DNA of 54,793 nt from Nitrospinota bacterium (GTDB taxonomy: Bacteria; Nitrospinota; Nitrospinia; UBA9942). The first letter of the stretch is position 1. Each line of letters opens with the position of its first letter. Under the pieces are notes generated by a model, which searched no databases, had not been told where the DNA came from, and was given only the letters and a program-made list of their open reading frames with translations. The DNA is taken from assembly GCA_003489165.1 (NCBI GenBank), contig DNJG01000007.1:1-54793 (forward strand), written 5' to 3'. Shown piece by piece: positions 41,357 to 50,685 of the stretch. The position numbers were made by a program, and so were the translations under genes.

Positions 41357-43261
41357 CTATTTCACCTTCGTTCCTGACTTTACTTCCCCGTCAAATCCTA
41401 TAAGAACCAACCTTCCATCCCCACCTGCTGCTAATACCATACCTTGAGATTCTATGCCCATCAGCTTTGCAGGTTTAAGATTTGCTACCAATAATATTTT
41501 TCTGCCTATTAATTCTTCAGGTTTGTAATGCTCGGCAATACCTGCTACAACCTGTCTCTCCTCAGTCCCTATATCAACTTTCAATTTCAGGAGTTTTTTG
41601 GATTTTTCAACCCGTTCAGCCTGTTTTATCTCTCCAACCCTCAAATCAACTTTTGCAAATTCATCAATACCTATTACCTGCCTTTCTTCTGCTTCTGCCA
41701 CTGCCGATTCTGTTGCTGTCACTTTATCAACACTTTCCATTTTCTCCTCCACTCTCGGAAAAAGCTGCCTTCCTATTTTAATTTCAATGCCATCTTTAAG
41801 TCCACCCCATTTTATTGATTCTTTAAAATTGCAATTTTCTATTTTATCCTTAATCCCTAATTGATTCCAGATTTCCTGCCCTGTCTCTGGCATGAAGGGA
41901 TAAATATAAACTGCAATAATACGCAGACCTTCAGCAAGAGTATATAAAGTATTTGATAGTATTCCGTCGTCTTTCTCTGCCCATGGTGCAGCCGTTTGTG
42001 CATAGACATTCATTGACCTGATAACAGCCCAAAGTCGTGTTAACATATAATTAAAATTCAATTCATTCATCAAATCATCATACTCTTTAAACTTAACCAA
42101 ATCCTTAATGTCTTGCTCTAATTTCCTGTCTTTGTTTTTAATTTCAGATGGAATTTTACCTTCTCTATATTTTTTTATCATATTGAGCGTTCTGCTTAAG
42201 AGATTACCAAGGTCATTGGCAAGGTCGCTGTTTATCCTTCCAACCAATGCCCTCTGTGAAAAATCCCCATCAAGACCAAAGGGGACTTCTCTCATCAAAA
42301 AATACCTGAAGGCATCTACTCCATATTCATCTATCAATTCATTAGGATTTACAAAATTTCCTTTGGATTTTGACATCTTCTCGCCATTCACAGTCCACCA
42401 CCCGTGCGCAAATATATTTTCTGGGAGCGGCAGTCCCAATGCCTTGAGCATTGTTGACCAGTAAACTGAATGAGTTGTGAGTATATCCTTCCCTAAAAGA
42501 TGGTGGTTAGAGGGCCACCAGCTTTTAAACTTGTCTTTATCGTATTCAAACCCTATTGCAGATATATAATTGACAAGGGCATCAAACCATACATAGGTAA
42601 CATAATTTTCATCAAATGGAAGTGATATTCCCCATGACAACCTTTCCTTTGGACGGGAGATACAGAGGTCTCCTAATGGTCTTCCAAGAAAACCCAGAAC
42701 TTCATTTCTACGGCTTTCGGGCATTATGAATCGTGGATTATCTTTTATATATTGAATAAGCCAATCTTGATATTTGCCCATTCTGAAAAAATAGTTCCAC
42801 TCTTTTATATATTCAACCTTCCTGCCGCAATCAGGACAACTGCCATCTTTAAGGTCTTTCTCCATCCAGAACCTCTCATCTGAAAGGCAATACCATCCTT
42901 CATAGCTCTCTTTATATATATCCTTTTTATCAAATAATATTTGAAGTGCCTTCTGAACCACCTTTTTATGCCTGTCCTCCGTGGTTCTTATGAAATCATC
43001 ATTTGAGATATTCAATTTTCTCCACAGATTTTTAAAGGCTATATTAAGTTCATCTGCATGTTTTTGAGGGACAACCCCCCTTTTCTCTGCTGCCTGCTGA
43101 ACCTTCTGTCCATGCTCATCTGTCCCTGTAAGAAAAAACACCTGATAACCGCAAAGCCTTTTATATCGTGCTATGACATCTGCCGCTAAAGTTGTATAGG
43201 CATGACCTATGTGAGGAACATCATTTACATAGTAGATAGGTGTGGTTACGTAGAATTTCAT
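41357..43261 (-). CDS. metG: Methionyl-tRNA synthetase
   Basis: 634 residues. HIGH motif is PHIGHAYTTL, zinc site CPDCGRK, and KMSKS motif GEKMSKSKGNFV. A C-terminal tRNA-binding OB domain (DLRVGEIKQAERVEKSKKL) follows a short linker. Full length for the MetG with appended tRNA-binding domain. No Shine-Dalgarno is visible at the ATG; a small inverted repeat lies in the gap to ymdB. Confidence 0.97.
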   Translation of the reverse strand: MKFYVTTPIYYVNDVPHIGHAYTTLAADVIARYKRLCGYQVFFLTGTDEHGQKVQQAAEKRGVVPQKHADELNIAFKNLWRKLNISNDDFIRTTEDRHKKVVQKALQILFDKKDIYKESYEGWYCLSDERFWMEKDLKDGSCPDCGRKVEYIKEWNYFFRMGKYQDWLIQYIKDNPRFIMPESRRNEVLGFLGRPLGDLCISRPKERLSWGISLPFDENYVTYVWFDALVNYISAIGFEYDKDKFKSWWPSNHHLLGKDILTTHSVYWSTMLKALGLPLPENIFAHGWWTVNGEKMSKSKGNFVNPNELIDEYGVDAFRYFLMREVPFGLDGDFSQRALVGRINSDLANDLGNLLSRTLNMIKKYREGKIPSEIKNKDRKLEQDIKDLVKFKEYDDLMNELNFNYMLTRLWAVIRSMNVYAQTAAPWAEKDDGILSNTLYTLAEGLRIIAVYIYPFMPETGQEIWNQLGIKDKIENCNFKESIKWGGLKDGIEIKIGRQLFPRVEEKMESVDKVTATESAVAEAEERQVIGIDEFAKVDLRVGEIKQAERVEKSKKLLKLKVDIGTEERQVVAGIAEHYKPEELIGRKILLVANLKPAKLMGIESQGMVLAAGGDGRLVLIGFDGEVKSGTKVK

Positions 43262-43283
43262 TTATGTTTCATAAAGGAAAAAA

Positions 43284-43341
43284 TCCATGAACCAGAATTC
43301 AGAATCCAGAATAAATTCTGACTCCTGACTCCTGAATTCTG
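43284..43341. repeat. Inverted word repeat
   Basis: ACCAGAATTCAGAATCCAG and TCTGACTCCTGACTCCTGAA are hairpin-capable words between metG and ymdB. Confidence 0.7.
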
Positions 43342-43346
43342 CCTTT

Positions 43347-44159
43347 TCATCCTGTCAACTGCAGTCTCTTAATCCCATTTGCCAAGCCTGAATTCTCATC
43401 TATATCAACTACAACACCATTAAACTGCCCTTCGCCGCCTGCCATCTCAAACTTTTTAGGCATCTTTGTAAGAAACTTTTCCAGTGCAATTTCCTTTTTA
43501 ATTCCTATGACCGAGTTGGACGGCCCTGTCATTCCCACATCTGTAATATAAGCAGTACCACCCGTGAGTATCTTTTCATCTGCCGTCTGGACATGTGTAT
43601 GTGTCCCGATAACAGCACTAACCCTGCCATCAAGATACCACCCTATTGCAATCTTTTCTGATGTCGCCTCAGCATGCATATCAACTATTGTAACCTTTAT
43701 CCCGTTATGCTGTTCTGATGAATTAAGTTTGGATGACTTTAACCATGCAATCTCCCTATCTGCTACCTTAAATGGACAATCAAGACTGTCCATAAACACC
43801 CTCCCGGAGAGATTCATAACACATACCTTTATCCCTGTGCGTGTCTCAAAGATTCCACTTCCAAATCCAGGGACTCCATCCTCAGGATAGTTTGCTGGGC
43901 GTAGTATCCGTCTGTCATCATTAATAAACTGTGCCGTCTCTTTTTTATCCCATATATGGTTGCCAGAAGTAAGGACATCTATCCCGCTCTTAAAAATCTC
44001 ATCCGCTATCTCCCTCGTAATGCCAAATCCACCTGCGGCATTCTCACAATTGGCAATGGAAAAGTCTATCTTCATCTGATCAACAACCTTAAATAAGGTA
44101 TTTGCCAGAACCCTCCTCCCGACTTTCCCTACTATATCTCCAACCAATAATACCTTCAT
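43347..44159 (-). CDS. ymdB: YmdB-type metallophosphoesterase
   Basis: 270 residues, TIGR00282 family. Metal-site blocks are LLVGDIVGKVGRR, NCENAAGGFG, TSGNHIWDKKE, DMHAEATSEK and GTHTHVQTAD. In Bacillus YmdB is a phosphodiesterase active on cyclic nucleotides. It lies next to rny, the usual neighbour in Firmicutes and delta-type genomes. Confidence 0.92.
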   Translation of the reverse strand: MKVLLVGDIVGKVGRRVLANTLFKVVDQMKIDFSIANCENAAGGFGITREIADEIFKSGIDVLTSGNHIWDKKETAQFINDDRRILRPANYPEDGVPGFGSGIFETRTGIKVCVMNLSGRVFMDSLDCPFKVADREIAWLKSSKLNSSEQHNGIKVTIVDMHAEATSEKIAIGWYLDGRVSAVIGTHTHVQTADEKILTGGTAYITDVGMTGPSNSVIGIKKEIALEKFLTKMPKKFEMAGGEGQFNGVVVDIDENSGLANGIKRLQLTG

Positions 44160-44169
44160 AAATAAGTCG

Positions 44170-44229
44170 ATGAGCTAATGAGTTCAGAAGTTAATGAGTT
44201 AACTCATTAACTCATAAACCCATTAACTC
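44170..44229. repeat. Inverted word repeat
   Basis: GAGCTAATGAGTTCAG and AATGAGTTAACTCATT units, with a perfect palindrome at their centre, between rny and ymdB. Confidence 0.7.
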
Positions 44230-45795
44230 TTATCGTGCGTATTCTATCGCCCTAACCTCTCTTAAAACCGTTACCTTAATTTCTCCGGGATATGCCATGT
44301 CCGACTCAATCTTTTTTGCAATATCCTTTGCAAGAAACATGACCTCTGAATCATTCAACTTGTCAGGTTCAACAATAACCCTGATTTCCCTTCCTGCATG
44401 TATTGCGTAAGCCTTGTCCACACCCTTAAAGGAATCGCAGACCTTCTCAAGCTGCTCCAATCTCTTGACATAACTCTCCAGCATCTCCCTTCTTGCACCT
44501 GGTCTTGATGCCGATAGTGCATCCGATGCGGCTACAAGGACTGCTATAATAGACTCAGCCTCAACATCTTCATGATGTGATGCAATGGCATTTATTACTA
44601 TCTTTGATTCATTATATCTCCTCGCAAGGTCAACACCTATCTGTGTATGTGTCCCCTCTGTCTGATGGTCAACTGCCTTTCCAATATCATGGAGGAGACC
44701 TGCCCTCTTTGCCATCTTAATATTAGCCCCGAGTTCAGCAGCCATCATGCCGCACAAAAACGCCACTTCTTTTGAATGCTGAAGCACATTCTGGGAATAA
44801 CTTGTCCTGTATTTTAATCTGCCAAGAAGCTTAATTACTTCAGGATGCAGGCCGTCAATTCCCACCTCAAAGGCTGCTTTTTCCCCCTCATCTTTTATAG
44901 AAATTGCAACCTCCTTCTTTACCTTCTCAACAACATCCTCAATCCTGCCGGGGTGTATCCTTCCGTCTGACATAAGCCTCTCAAGAGTTATCTTTGCAAC
45001 CTCTCTTTTTATAGGGTCATAAGAAGATATTGTGACAGCGCCAGGGGTATCATCTACTATAAGGTCAACCCCTGTTGCAATTTCAAGAGACCTGATATTT
45101 CTTCCTTCCCTGCCTATAATTCTACCCTTCATATCGTCATCCGGCAGATCAACTACAGATACGGTAGTCTCTGCAACATGGTCAGAGGCACACCGCTGAA
45201 TCGCAAGGCTTAATATCATCTTTGCCTTATCTGATGCCGCTGCCTTCGCCTCATCCTCTATTTTTTTTATCAGATTTGCCGAATCAGCCCTTGCATCATT
45301 TAAGAGCTTTACCTTAATCTCCTCCTTTGCCTGCTCGGCAGTCATGCCCGAGACCCTTTCTAATCTTTTAAGCTCTTCTTCAATAAGAGAATTATATCTT
45401 TGTTCAATTGCCTTTATTTTAGATTCTGCATTGGCTATCTCTCTCTCCCGTCGGCTTATATCTTTATCCTTACGGTCTATTAATTCTATCCTCTTTTCAA
45501 GATTCTCTTCCCTCTGAAGAATCCTCTTCTCTAAAAGCTGAATCTCATTTCTCTTTTCATGCGTTTCTTTTTCAAACTCTGCCTTGAGCTTATATAAGCT
45601 CTCCTTTGCCTCCAATAGTGACTCTTTCTTCTTATTCTCCGCCTCTTTCTCTGCCTCAAGTAATATCTTTTTTGCAAGTGACTCAGCAGTTTTGACTTTT
45701 GTCTCTGCAAAAATCTTACGAATCAGATATCCCAAGAGGATACCAATTAAAAATATAGCGGATAATATTATCACCGCCTTAACGCTTATAATCAT
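44230..45795 (-). CDS. rny: Ribonuclease Y
   Basis: 521 residues. An N-terminal membrane helix (VIILSAIFLIGILLGYLIRK) is followed by a long coiled coil, a KH domain (GRIIGREGRNIRSLEIATG) and an HD domain (RAGLLHDIGKAVD). It is a membrane-bound endoribonuclease of mRNA turnover. It overlaps the formyl-THF cyclo-ligase gene by 4 bp (ATGA) and has GGAGGGGG upstream. Confidence 0.97.
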   Translation of the reverse strand: MIISVKAVIILSAIFLIGILLGYLIRKIFAETKVKTAESLAKKILLEAEKEAENKKKESLLEAKESLYKLKAEFEKETHEKRNEIQLLEKRILQREENLEKRIELIDRKDKDISRREREIANAESKIKAIEQRYNSLIEEELKRLERVSGMTAEQAKEEIKVKLLNDARADSANLIKKIEDEAKAAASDKAKMILSLAIQRCASDHVAETTVSVVDLPDDDMKGRIIGREGRNIRSLEIATGVDLIVDDTPGAVTISSYDPIKREVAKITLERLMSDGRIHPGRIEDVVEKVKKEVAISIKDEGEKAAFEVGIDGLHPEVIKLLGRLKYRTSYSQNVLQHSKEVAFLCGMMAAELGANIKMAKRAGLLHDIGKAVDHQTEGTHTQIGVDLARRYNESKIVINAIASHHEDVEAESIIAVLVAASDALSASRPGARREMLESYVKRLEQLEKVCDSFKGVDKAYAIHAGREIRVIVEPDKLNDSEVMFLAKDIAKKIESDMAYPGEIKVTVLREVRAIEYAR

Positions 45796-46361
45796 ATTGT
45801 CTCCCCCCTCCTCAAATTAGTAATATGTTTATGACAGTCAATTACCCTTTTCTCGGTTATAACCTTATCAATAATAAAATCATGACTATCCGCAGGTATC
45901 TTACCTACCACCTGAAAATCAAAGGCAATCCCTATGGTCTTAACATCCCCGGAAAGCCTGTAAAGGAATCTGTCATAAAATCCCTTCCCAAATCCTATGC
46001 GGCTGCCAGACTCATCAAATGCCACTCCCGGAACCATAACTATTTCTATTTCATTTCCTGAAACAACTTCCCCTGATTCGCCTTTATTTGTAAATTCCGA
46101 TACTAAAATATTTTTATTTTTAAAATCCGTAACCGGCAAAAAAACCCGTTTTTTCATATCAATAGCCCTTTTTATCATTACTCTTGTCTGCACCTCTTTC
46201 TTAAATGCATCGTAAAACAAAATATTCTTACTCTCTAAAAAATCTTTGTCTTCAAACACTCTTTCTTCAATCTGAATACTCACATCTCTTATCCACTCGT
46301 CATCAAGCCCGTTTCTCAAAGAGAGTATTCTCTTTCTTATCTCATCTTTATCATTTTGCAT
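45792..46361 (-). CDS. 5-formyltetrahydrofolate cyclo-ligase
   Basis: About 189 residues, MTHFS (YgfA/FAU1) family: KDEIRKRILSLRNGL, VMVPGVAFDESGSRIGFGKGF, YDRFL, and a FDFQVVGKIPADSHD tail. It converts folinic acid to methenyl-THF. I choose the ATG at 46361; the in-frame GTG at 46391 would add ten residues encoded by the ACACGAATAAC repeat. The gene follows a probable 6S RNA, its usual neighbour in Proteobacteria. Confidence 0.9.
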   Translation of the reverse strand: MQNDKDEIRKRILSLRNGLDDEWIRDVSIQIEERVFEDKDFLESKNILFYDAFKKEVQTRVMIKRAIDMKKRVFLPVTDFKNKNILVSEFTNKGESGEVVSGNEIEIVMVPGVAFDESGSRIGFGKGFYDRFLYRLSGDVKTIGIAFDFQVVGKIPADSHDFIIDKVITEKRVIDCHKHITNLRRGETI

Positions 46362-46374
46362 AGAGAACAAAGAC

Positions 46375-46500
46375 TTAAACACGAATAACACGAATGGGAC
46401 AAATCACACGAATAACTACTAATTACAGAAAATATTTTTACTTTTGATTTTAGTTTTTATTCGTGACATTCGTATATTCGTGAAATTCGTGTTCTTATTA
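46375..46500. repeat. Palindromic repeat of the ACACGAATAA family
   Basis: Left arm CTTAAACACGAATAACACG and right arm ATTCGTGAAATTCGTGTTC with additional ATTCGTGACATTCG words. It lies in front of the cyclo-ligase gene. Confidence 0.8.
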
Positions 46501-46504
46501 GGAA

Positions 46505-46890
46505 GATATTCAGAAAGGTTTAGATGGGGAAAAAACAATCTGACAGCAGATTAAGGAATTACAGGGCTAAAAAGTTTCTGACAAAAAGTATCTCTATTAT
46601 TTGATTCAGCATGCAAGATATAAGATTCATTATTTAAAACTCCATCATATATCTTGTGGTGTAGGGTGGACGCTGCTACAAAGGAGTAACTTATAAAATT
46701 ACCACACCCTTTATTTAAAAAGGAATCCACTATCAATGTGATTAACCTTTTGACATGCCTATAGACAGAGAAGCCTATTAATCTATCAAAAAATATTGTC
46801 AGAAATTTCATATACTTAAGCCCAATAATCTTAAACATCATTTTCCCCAAGACCTTTAGAATATCAACAAAATTAATCCCCCATCCTATG
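46505..46890. other. Gene-poor stretch downstream of the 6S candidate
   Basis: About 390 bp of AT-rich DNA. A weak minus-strand frame crosses it (from 47090 to 46551) but has no ribosome-binding site and no recognisable domain; from 46841 the frame MMFKIIGLKYMKFL could start a small protein. I see nothing else. Confidence 0.35.
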
Positions 46891-46894
46891 CCGT

Positions 46895-47090
46895 ATGAAA
46901 AAGAAATTTTGAACCTGGCAAACCAGGTGGGTTCCGCATGGGCTACTTTAGGTTTCCCGCCGAGGCAGGCATACACACCATAGCCACAAATTGGTTCCCA
47001 TTCTAAGCGTAATGGATCAAAAATTCTTCTCCACCTCGTGCATGATAGGGGATTAAACTTACCCTGCTCTATCCACCAATAAGCTAACAT
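46895..47090 (-). ncRNA. ssrS: Probable 6S RNA
   Basis: The position between zapA and the formyl-THF cyclo-ligase is the classic ssrS site. The minus strand here is much more GC-rich than its surroundings and folds with local stems (CCTGCC/GGCGGG and ACCTGG/CCAGGT) and an AACCCACC/GGTGG end pairing. Length of about 190 nt fits. A T-rich TTTCTTTTTC follows. The call rests on synteny and fold; no database match was possible. Confidence 0.5.
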
Positions 47091-47105
47091 AAAAAAATTA
47101 TTACA

Positions 47106-47396
47106 TCAAGTAAAATTTTTTGTATTATCCTTAATCATTTTAATTAATCTTTCAATCCTTTCATCAGACTGAAGATTTTTATCTTCATGCTCTTTTCTAA
47201 TCTGAAAAAGATCATTTGCTATATTAATTGATGCAAGAATATATATCTTATGTGATGATATGGCAGAATAATTCTCAGCCACCTCTCTTATCTTTTTATC
47301 TACAAAATCTGCAACTTCAGCGGTATATGAAGGGTCTGAATCGCTTCTTATTGTATATTTTTTGCCAAAGATTTCAACCTGTGTAGTGTATTTCAT
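47106..47396 (-). CDS. zapA: Cell division protein ZapA
   Basis: 96 residues. VEIFGKKYTIRSDSD and VADFVDKKIREVAENY, SSHKIYILASINIANDLF and a C-terminal helix match ZapA, which bundles FtsZ filaments. It overlaps the upstream zapB-like gene by 23 bp. Confidence 0.92.
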   Translation of the reverse strand: MKYTTQVEIFGKKYTIRSDSDPSYTAEVADFVDKKIREVAENYSAISSHKIYILASINIANDLFQIRKEHEDKNLQSDERIERLIKMIKDNTKNFT

Positions 47397-47604
47397 TTCT
47401 CTCTATCCCAAGGTTTTCCAAATTTCTCAGCATACCTTCAACCTTTAATTTTATTGATTCCCTCTCTTTTGTAAGCACGACATTCTCTTTTTTAAGCTGG
47501 ATAATCTTGTCTCTTAAAGAGGCATTTTCAGTTTTCAATTTAGAGAGGTGTTCAATCAGAATTAATATATTAGACTCTAACTGGTCTAATTTTGTAATAT
47601 CCAT
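47374..47604 (-). CDS. ZapB-like coiled-coil protein
   Basis: About 76 residues from the ATG at 47604 (MDITKLDQLESN); an ATG further upstream at 47658 is less likely because the extra part is not coiled coil. The protein is one long coiled coil (LRDKIIQLKKENVVLTKE). It has the size and position of ZapB-type partners of ZapA. Confidence 0.65.
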   Translation of the reverse strand: MDITKLDQLESNILILIEHLSKLKTENASLRDKIIQLKKENVVLTKERESIKLKVEGMLRNLENLGIERNEIHYTG

Positions 47605-47697
47605 AGGCAAAAGAATACACCTACTCCAAATTTGTGTCAAGAGAATTGCCTTTTCCAATATAATTGGTTATTATTTTACTGTAAAATGTATAAATTT

Positions 47698-47735
47698 GCC
47701 ACAAAGACACAGAGAAACAAAAACAAGGGGATTTT
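47698..47735. repeat. Half copy of the CACAGAG repeat
   Basis: CCACAAAGACACAGAGAAAC followed by AAAAACAAGGGG in front of mtaB; no matching right arm. Confidence 0.5.
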
Positions 47736-47741
47736 TAAATA

Positions 47742-49073
47742 ATGAAGGCAGCTTTTACAACAATAGGATGCAGGTTTAATCAGTTTGAGACCGCTGAGAT
47801 GGAGGACTTATTCAAGGCGATGAACTTTGATATAGTACCGTTTTCAGACAGTGCGAATATATATATCATTAATACATGCACAGTGACAAACAGGAGCGAT
47901 TATCGCTGCAGACAGACCATACGGAGGGCAATCCAGACAAATAAAGACGCATTTATTGTTGTAACAGGCTGTTATTCCCAGATAAACCCTGAAGAGATAG
48001 GCTCCATCAAAGGGGTAGATATGATTCTGGGCAATATGGAAAAACTGAATATAGTCAATTATCTTGAGGAGTTTAACGCATTTAAAAACGGCAAAAAAGA
48101 GATAAAAAAACTTGATGATACAAGGATAGTTGTCACTGATATAAATACCGCAAGAGAATTTAAGTCCCGCAAGATTTCAAATTTTTCGGGAAGGACAAGT
48201 GCATATCTGAAAATCCAGACAGGGTGCGACCAGACATGCTCATTTTGTATTGTAACAATTGCAAGGGGACCGAGTATAAGCGAGAAACCTGAAGTTATCC
48301 TGAATCAGGCACAGGAACTTGCAGATTCAGGGTTTAAAGAAATTGTCTTAACAGGGGTCAACCTTGGAAGTTATGGAGACAACCTAAAGCCAAAGACAGA
48401 ACTCTCCGACCTTGTTGAAATGTTGACAGGTGTAAAGGGTATAGAAAGGATAAGGCTAAGCTCTATAAATCCAAGGAAGGTGAGTGATAGGCTTGTATCG
48501 TTAATTAAAAATTCAGAGAAGGTATGCAGACACCTACATATACCATTACAGAGCGGTGATAATGAGATACTCAAGATAATGCGTAGGGATTACAGTTCTG
48601 GATTCTATAAAGACCTCATAATGAAATTAAAGGGCAATATACCTGATATAGGCATTGGTGCAGATGTAATTGTGGGATTCCCCGGCGAAAACGAGGAAAA
48701 ATTTACAAATACATACAGGCTTATTGAAGAACTCCCATTGAGCTACCTTCACGTATTCACTTACTCACAGAGAGAGGGGACTGATGCATTTGGATATGAA
48801 GGACAGATAACTGAATCCACAAAAAAGGAAAGGGGTTCACTCGTCAAAAAACTGGGAGAGCATAAATCAAATATATTCAGAGAGGGTTTCATAGGAAAGA
48901 TATGTAACGTGCTTATTGAAAATACAAGGGATAGGGAAACAGGGCTATTGAAGGGATATACAGATAATTATATACCTGTCATCTTAAAAGGCGGAAATGG
49001 GTTAATGAATAAGATTGTGAGTGTTAGAATAACTGAGATGTCAGACGATGTAGCCATAGGCGAATTAACCTAA
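47742..49073 (+). CDS. mtaB: tRNA t6A37 methylthiotransferase
   Basis: 443 residues. N-terminal MTTase domain (TIGCRFNQFETAEME, NTCTVTNRSD, VTGCYSQ), radical SAM motif CDQTCSFCIV, and C-terminal TRAM domain (IGKICNVLIENTRD). The CRFNQ pattern separates MtaB from MiaB/RimO. It makes ms2t6A in tRNA. Confidence 0.93.
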   Translation: MKAAFTTIGCRFNQFETAEMEDLFKAMNFDIVPFSDSANIYIINTCTVTNRSDYRCRQTIRRAIQTNKDAFIVVTGCYSQINPEEIGSIKGVDMILGNMEKLNIVNYLEEFNAFKNGKKEIKKLDDTRIVVTDINTAREFKSRKISNFSGRTSAYLKIQTGCDQTCSFCIVTIARGPSISEKPEVILNQAQELADSGFKEIVLTGVNLGSYGDNLKPKTELSDLVEMLTGVKGIERIRLSSINPRKVSDRLVSLIKNSEKVCRHLHIPLQSGDNEILKIMRRDYSSGFYKDLIMKLKGNIPDIGIGADVIVGFPGENEEKFTNTYRLIEELPLSYLHVFTYSQREGTDAFGYEGQITESTKKERGSLVKKLGEHKSNIFREGFIGKICNVLIENTRDRETGLLKGYTDNYIPVILKGGNGLMNKIVSVRITEMSDDVAIGELT

Positions 49074-49078
49074 TAATA

Positions 49079-49876
49079 ATGAAACAAACCGGTATCATCA
49101 CTTTAACAACTGACTTTGGGCTATCCGACCCCTTTGTTGGAATAATGAAAGGGGTAATGTTCGGGATAAATCCTTTAATAAAATTTATAGATATCTCCCA
49201 CCTAATTGAGCCTCAGAATATAATACAGGCTTATTATACTTTAAAATTCTCTTACAAATATTTTCCCTCTGGGACAATACACCTGTCTGTTGTTGACCCT
49301 GGAGTTGGAAGCGAGAGAAGACCAATATTAATAGAGTCAAAGGACTACTTTTTCATTGGGCCAGACAATGGCATCTTCTCCTTCATATTTAAAGATGACC
49401 CATCAGTAAATATAATTGAGCTTACAGAGAAAAAATTCTTTCTTCCTTCTTTAAGCCAGACATTCCACGGAAGGGACATATTTGCAAGCGTAGCAGGCTG
49501 GCTATCAAATGATGCCAAGCCCTATGAGTTCGGCATACCTATTAACAATCCTGCCATCCTGAAAACCCCTGAACCAGATATAGGAAAGGAAAAAATATCA
49601 GGAGAGGTTATACATATTGACAGATTTGGAAACCTGATAATAAATATATCTGAAGCCCAATTTCATTCACTTGTCAATGGGAGAGACGGCAAAGTTAGGA
49701 TAAGGATAAAAAATTTTATTATTTCATCCCTCTGCAAATCTTACTCCGAGGCTGTTGCTCAAAAACCTTCTTCTATCATTAACAGCTGGGGACTATTGGA
49801 GATTTTTATCAAAAATGGCAACGCAAGTAAAAAACTGAAAATTAAAAAAGGCAATAAAGTTGTAATAGGTTTATGA
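49079..49876 (+). CDS. SAM hydroxide adenosyltransferase (DUF62)
   Basis: 265 residues. ITLTTDFGLSDPFVGIMKG, VVDPGVGSERRPI, GPDNGIFSF and HGRDIFASVAG are diagnostic of the duf62/chlorinase-fold family, which splits SAM to adenosine and methionine. It starts 5 bp behind mtaB and is probably co-transcribed. Confidence 0.92.
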   Translation: MKQTGIITLTTDFGLSDPFVGIMKGVMFGINPLIKFIDISHLIEPQNIIQAYYTLKFSYKYFPSGTIHLSVVDPGVGSERRPILIESKDYFFIGPDNGIFSFIFKDDPSVNIIELTEKKFFLPSLSQTFHGRDIFASVAGWLSNDAKPYEFGIPINNPAILKTPEPDIGKEKISGEVIHIDRFGNLIINISEAQFHSLVNGRDGKVRIRIKNFIISSLCKSYSEAVAQKPSSIINSWGLLEIFIKNGNASKKLKIKKGNKVVIGL

Positions 49877-49906
49877 GTTTTTGAGTTTGTCGGTAAATCA
49901 AAAAGT

Positions 49907-50572
49907 ATGGACTCTTTATTCTATATTTCCTCAGCATTCCTTCTGGGTGCCTTCCATGCATTAGAACCAGGCCACGGAAAGATGATACTCATGACATATC
50001 TTATCAGCTCCAAGGGAAGGATTATTGACGCAATACTATTAGGCATTATTTCAACATTCACCCATACATTCAGCATCCTTATCCTTGGTATTATCGCCAC
50101 CCTTTCATCCGTTTTGATTATCCCAGAAACAATTGAACGCCTTACAGAAATTATAGGAGGCATACTTGTTCTAATAGTCGGAGTATGGATGTTAATATCC
50201 GGATTTAAAAATAATCACACCCATATAGAAGGACATGCTCATAAAAAGAGAGAGGGATTAATTGGATTAATAACAATTGGAATATCAGGCGGTATAGTCC
50301 CCTGCCCTGCTGCATTGGCTGTCCTGTCAGCAACAATTGCTGGGGGAAGGACAGCAGATGGATTCTTCCTTGTTCTTATATTCAGCCTTGGACTCGGTGC
50401 AGTATTAATAAGTATGGGAGTGCTTTTTGTAAAGGCATCTAATTTTTTTGAAAAATATATAGGAGGGATATTTGGCAAAAAGGTAAGGATGGCAAGTGCT
50501 GTTTTAATTATAATGCTCGGCTTATTCCTTTTACTTAAAAATATACTCCCCCACCTTTTTCTTGCCCCCTAA
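49907..50572 (+). CDS. NicO/RcnA-type metal transporter
   Basis: 221 residues, about six membrane helices. The histidine motif GAFHALEPGHGK in helix 1 and the central His-rich loop (NNHTHIEGHAHK) are typical of nickel/cobalt permeases and effluxers of the NicO family; GGIVPCPAALAVL follows. The metal is not decidable. It precedes feoB. Confidence 0.82.
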   Translation: MDSLFYISSAFLLGAFHALEPGHGKMILMTYLISSKGRIIDAILLGIISTFTHTFSILILGIIATLSSVLIIPETIERLTEIIGGILVLIVGVWMLISGFKNNHTHIEGHAHKKREGLIGLITIGISGGIVPCPAALAVLSATIAGGRTADGFFLVLIFSLGLGAVLISMGVLFVKASNFFEKYIGGIFGKKVRMASAVLIIMLGLFLLLKNILPHLFLAP

Positions 50573-50596
50573 CTCAAAGTCAAATCAAAAGTTTTG

Positions 50597-50626
50597 TTGA
50601 CATAATGAAAGCAAATGGGTTATCAT
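50597..50626 (+). promoter_or_regulatory. feoB promoter
   Basis: TTGACA at 50597 and TATCAT at 50621 with 18 bp between them. Confidence 0.6.
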
Positions 50627-50635
50627 TTATAAAAG

Positions 50636-50650
50636 TGATAATGGTTATCA
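50636..50650. promoter_or_regulatory. Fur-type operator
   Basis: TGATAATGGTTATCA is a 14/15 match to the 7-1-7 Fur box. It lies just behind the -10 box, where bound repressor would block transcription. Confidence 0.7.
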
Positions 50651-50685
50651 ATTTCATTTAATGATTTTATTTTTTGGGGTCTCAA

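Noticed and set aside
46551..47090. Minus-strand frame of 179 codons below zapA
   Set aside because: It runs straight through the 6S-like structured RNA, has no Shine-Dalgarno and no recognisable domain. A shorter gene starting at 46841 cannot be excluded.
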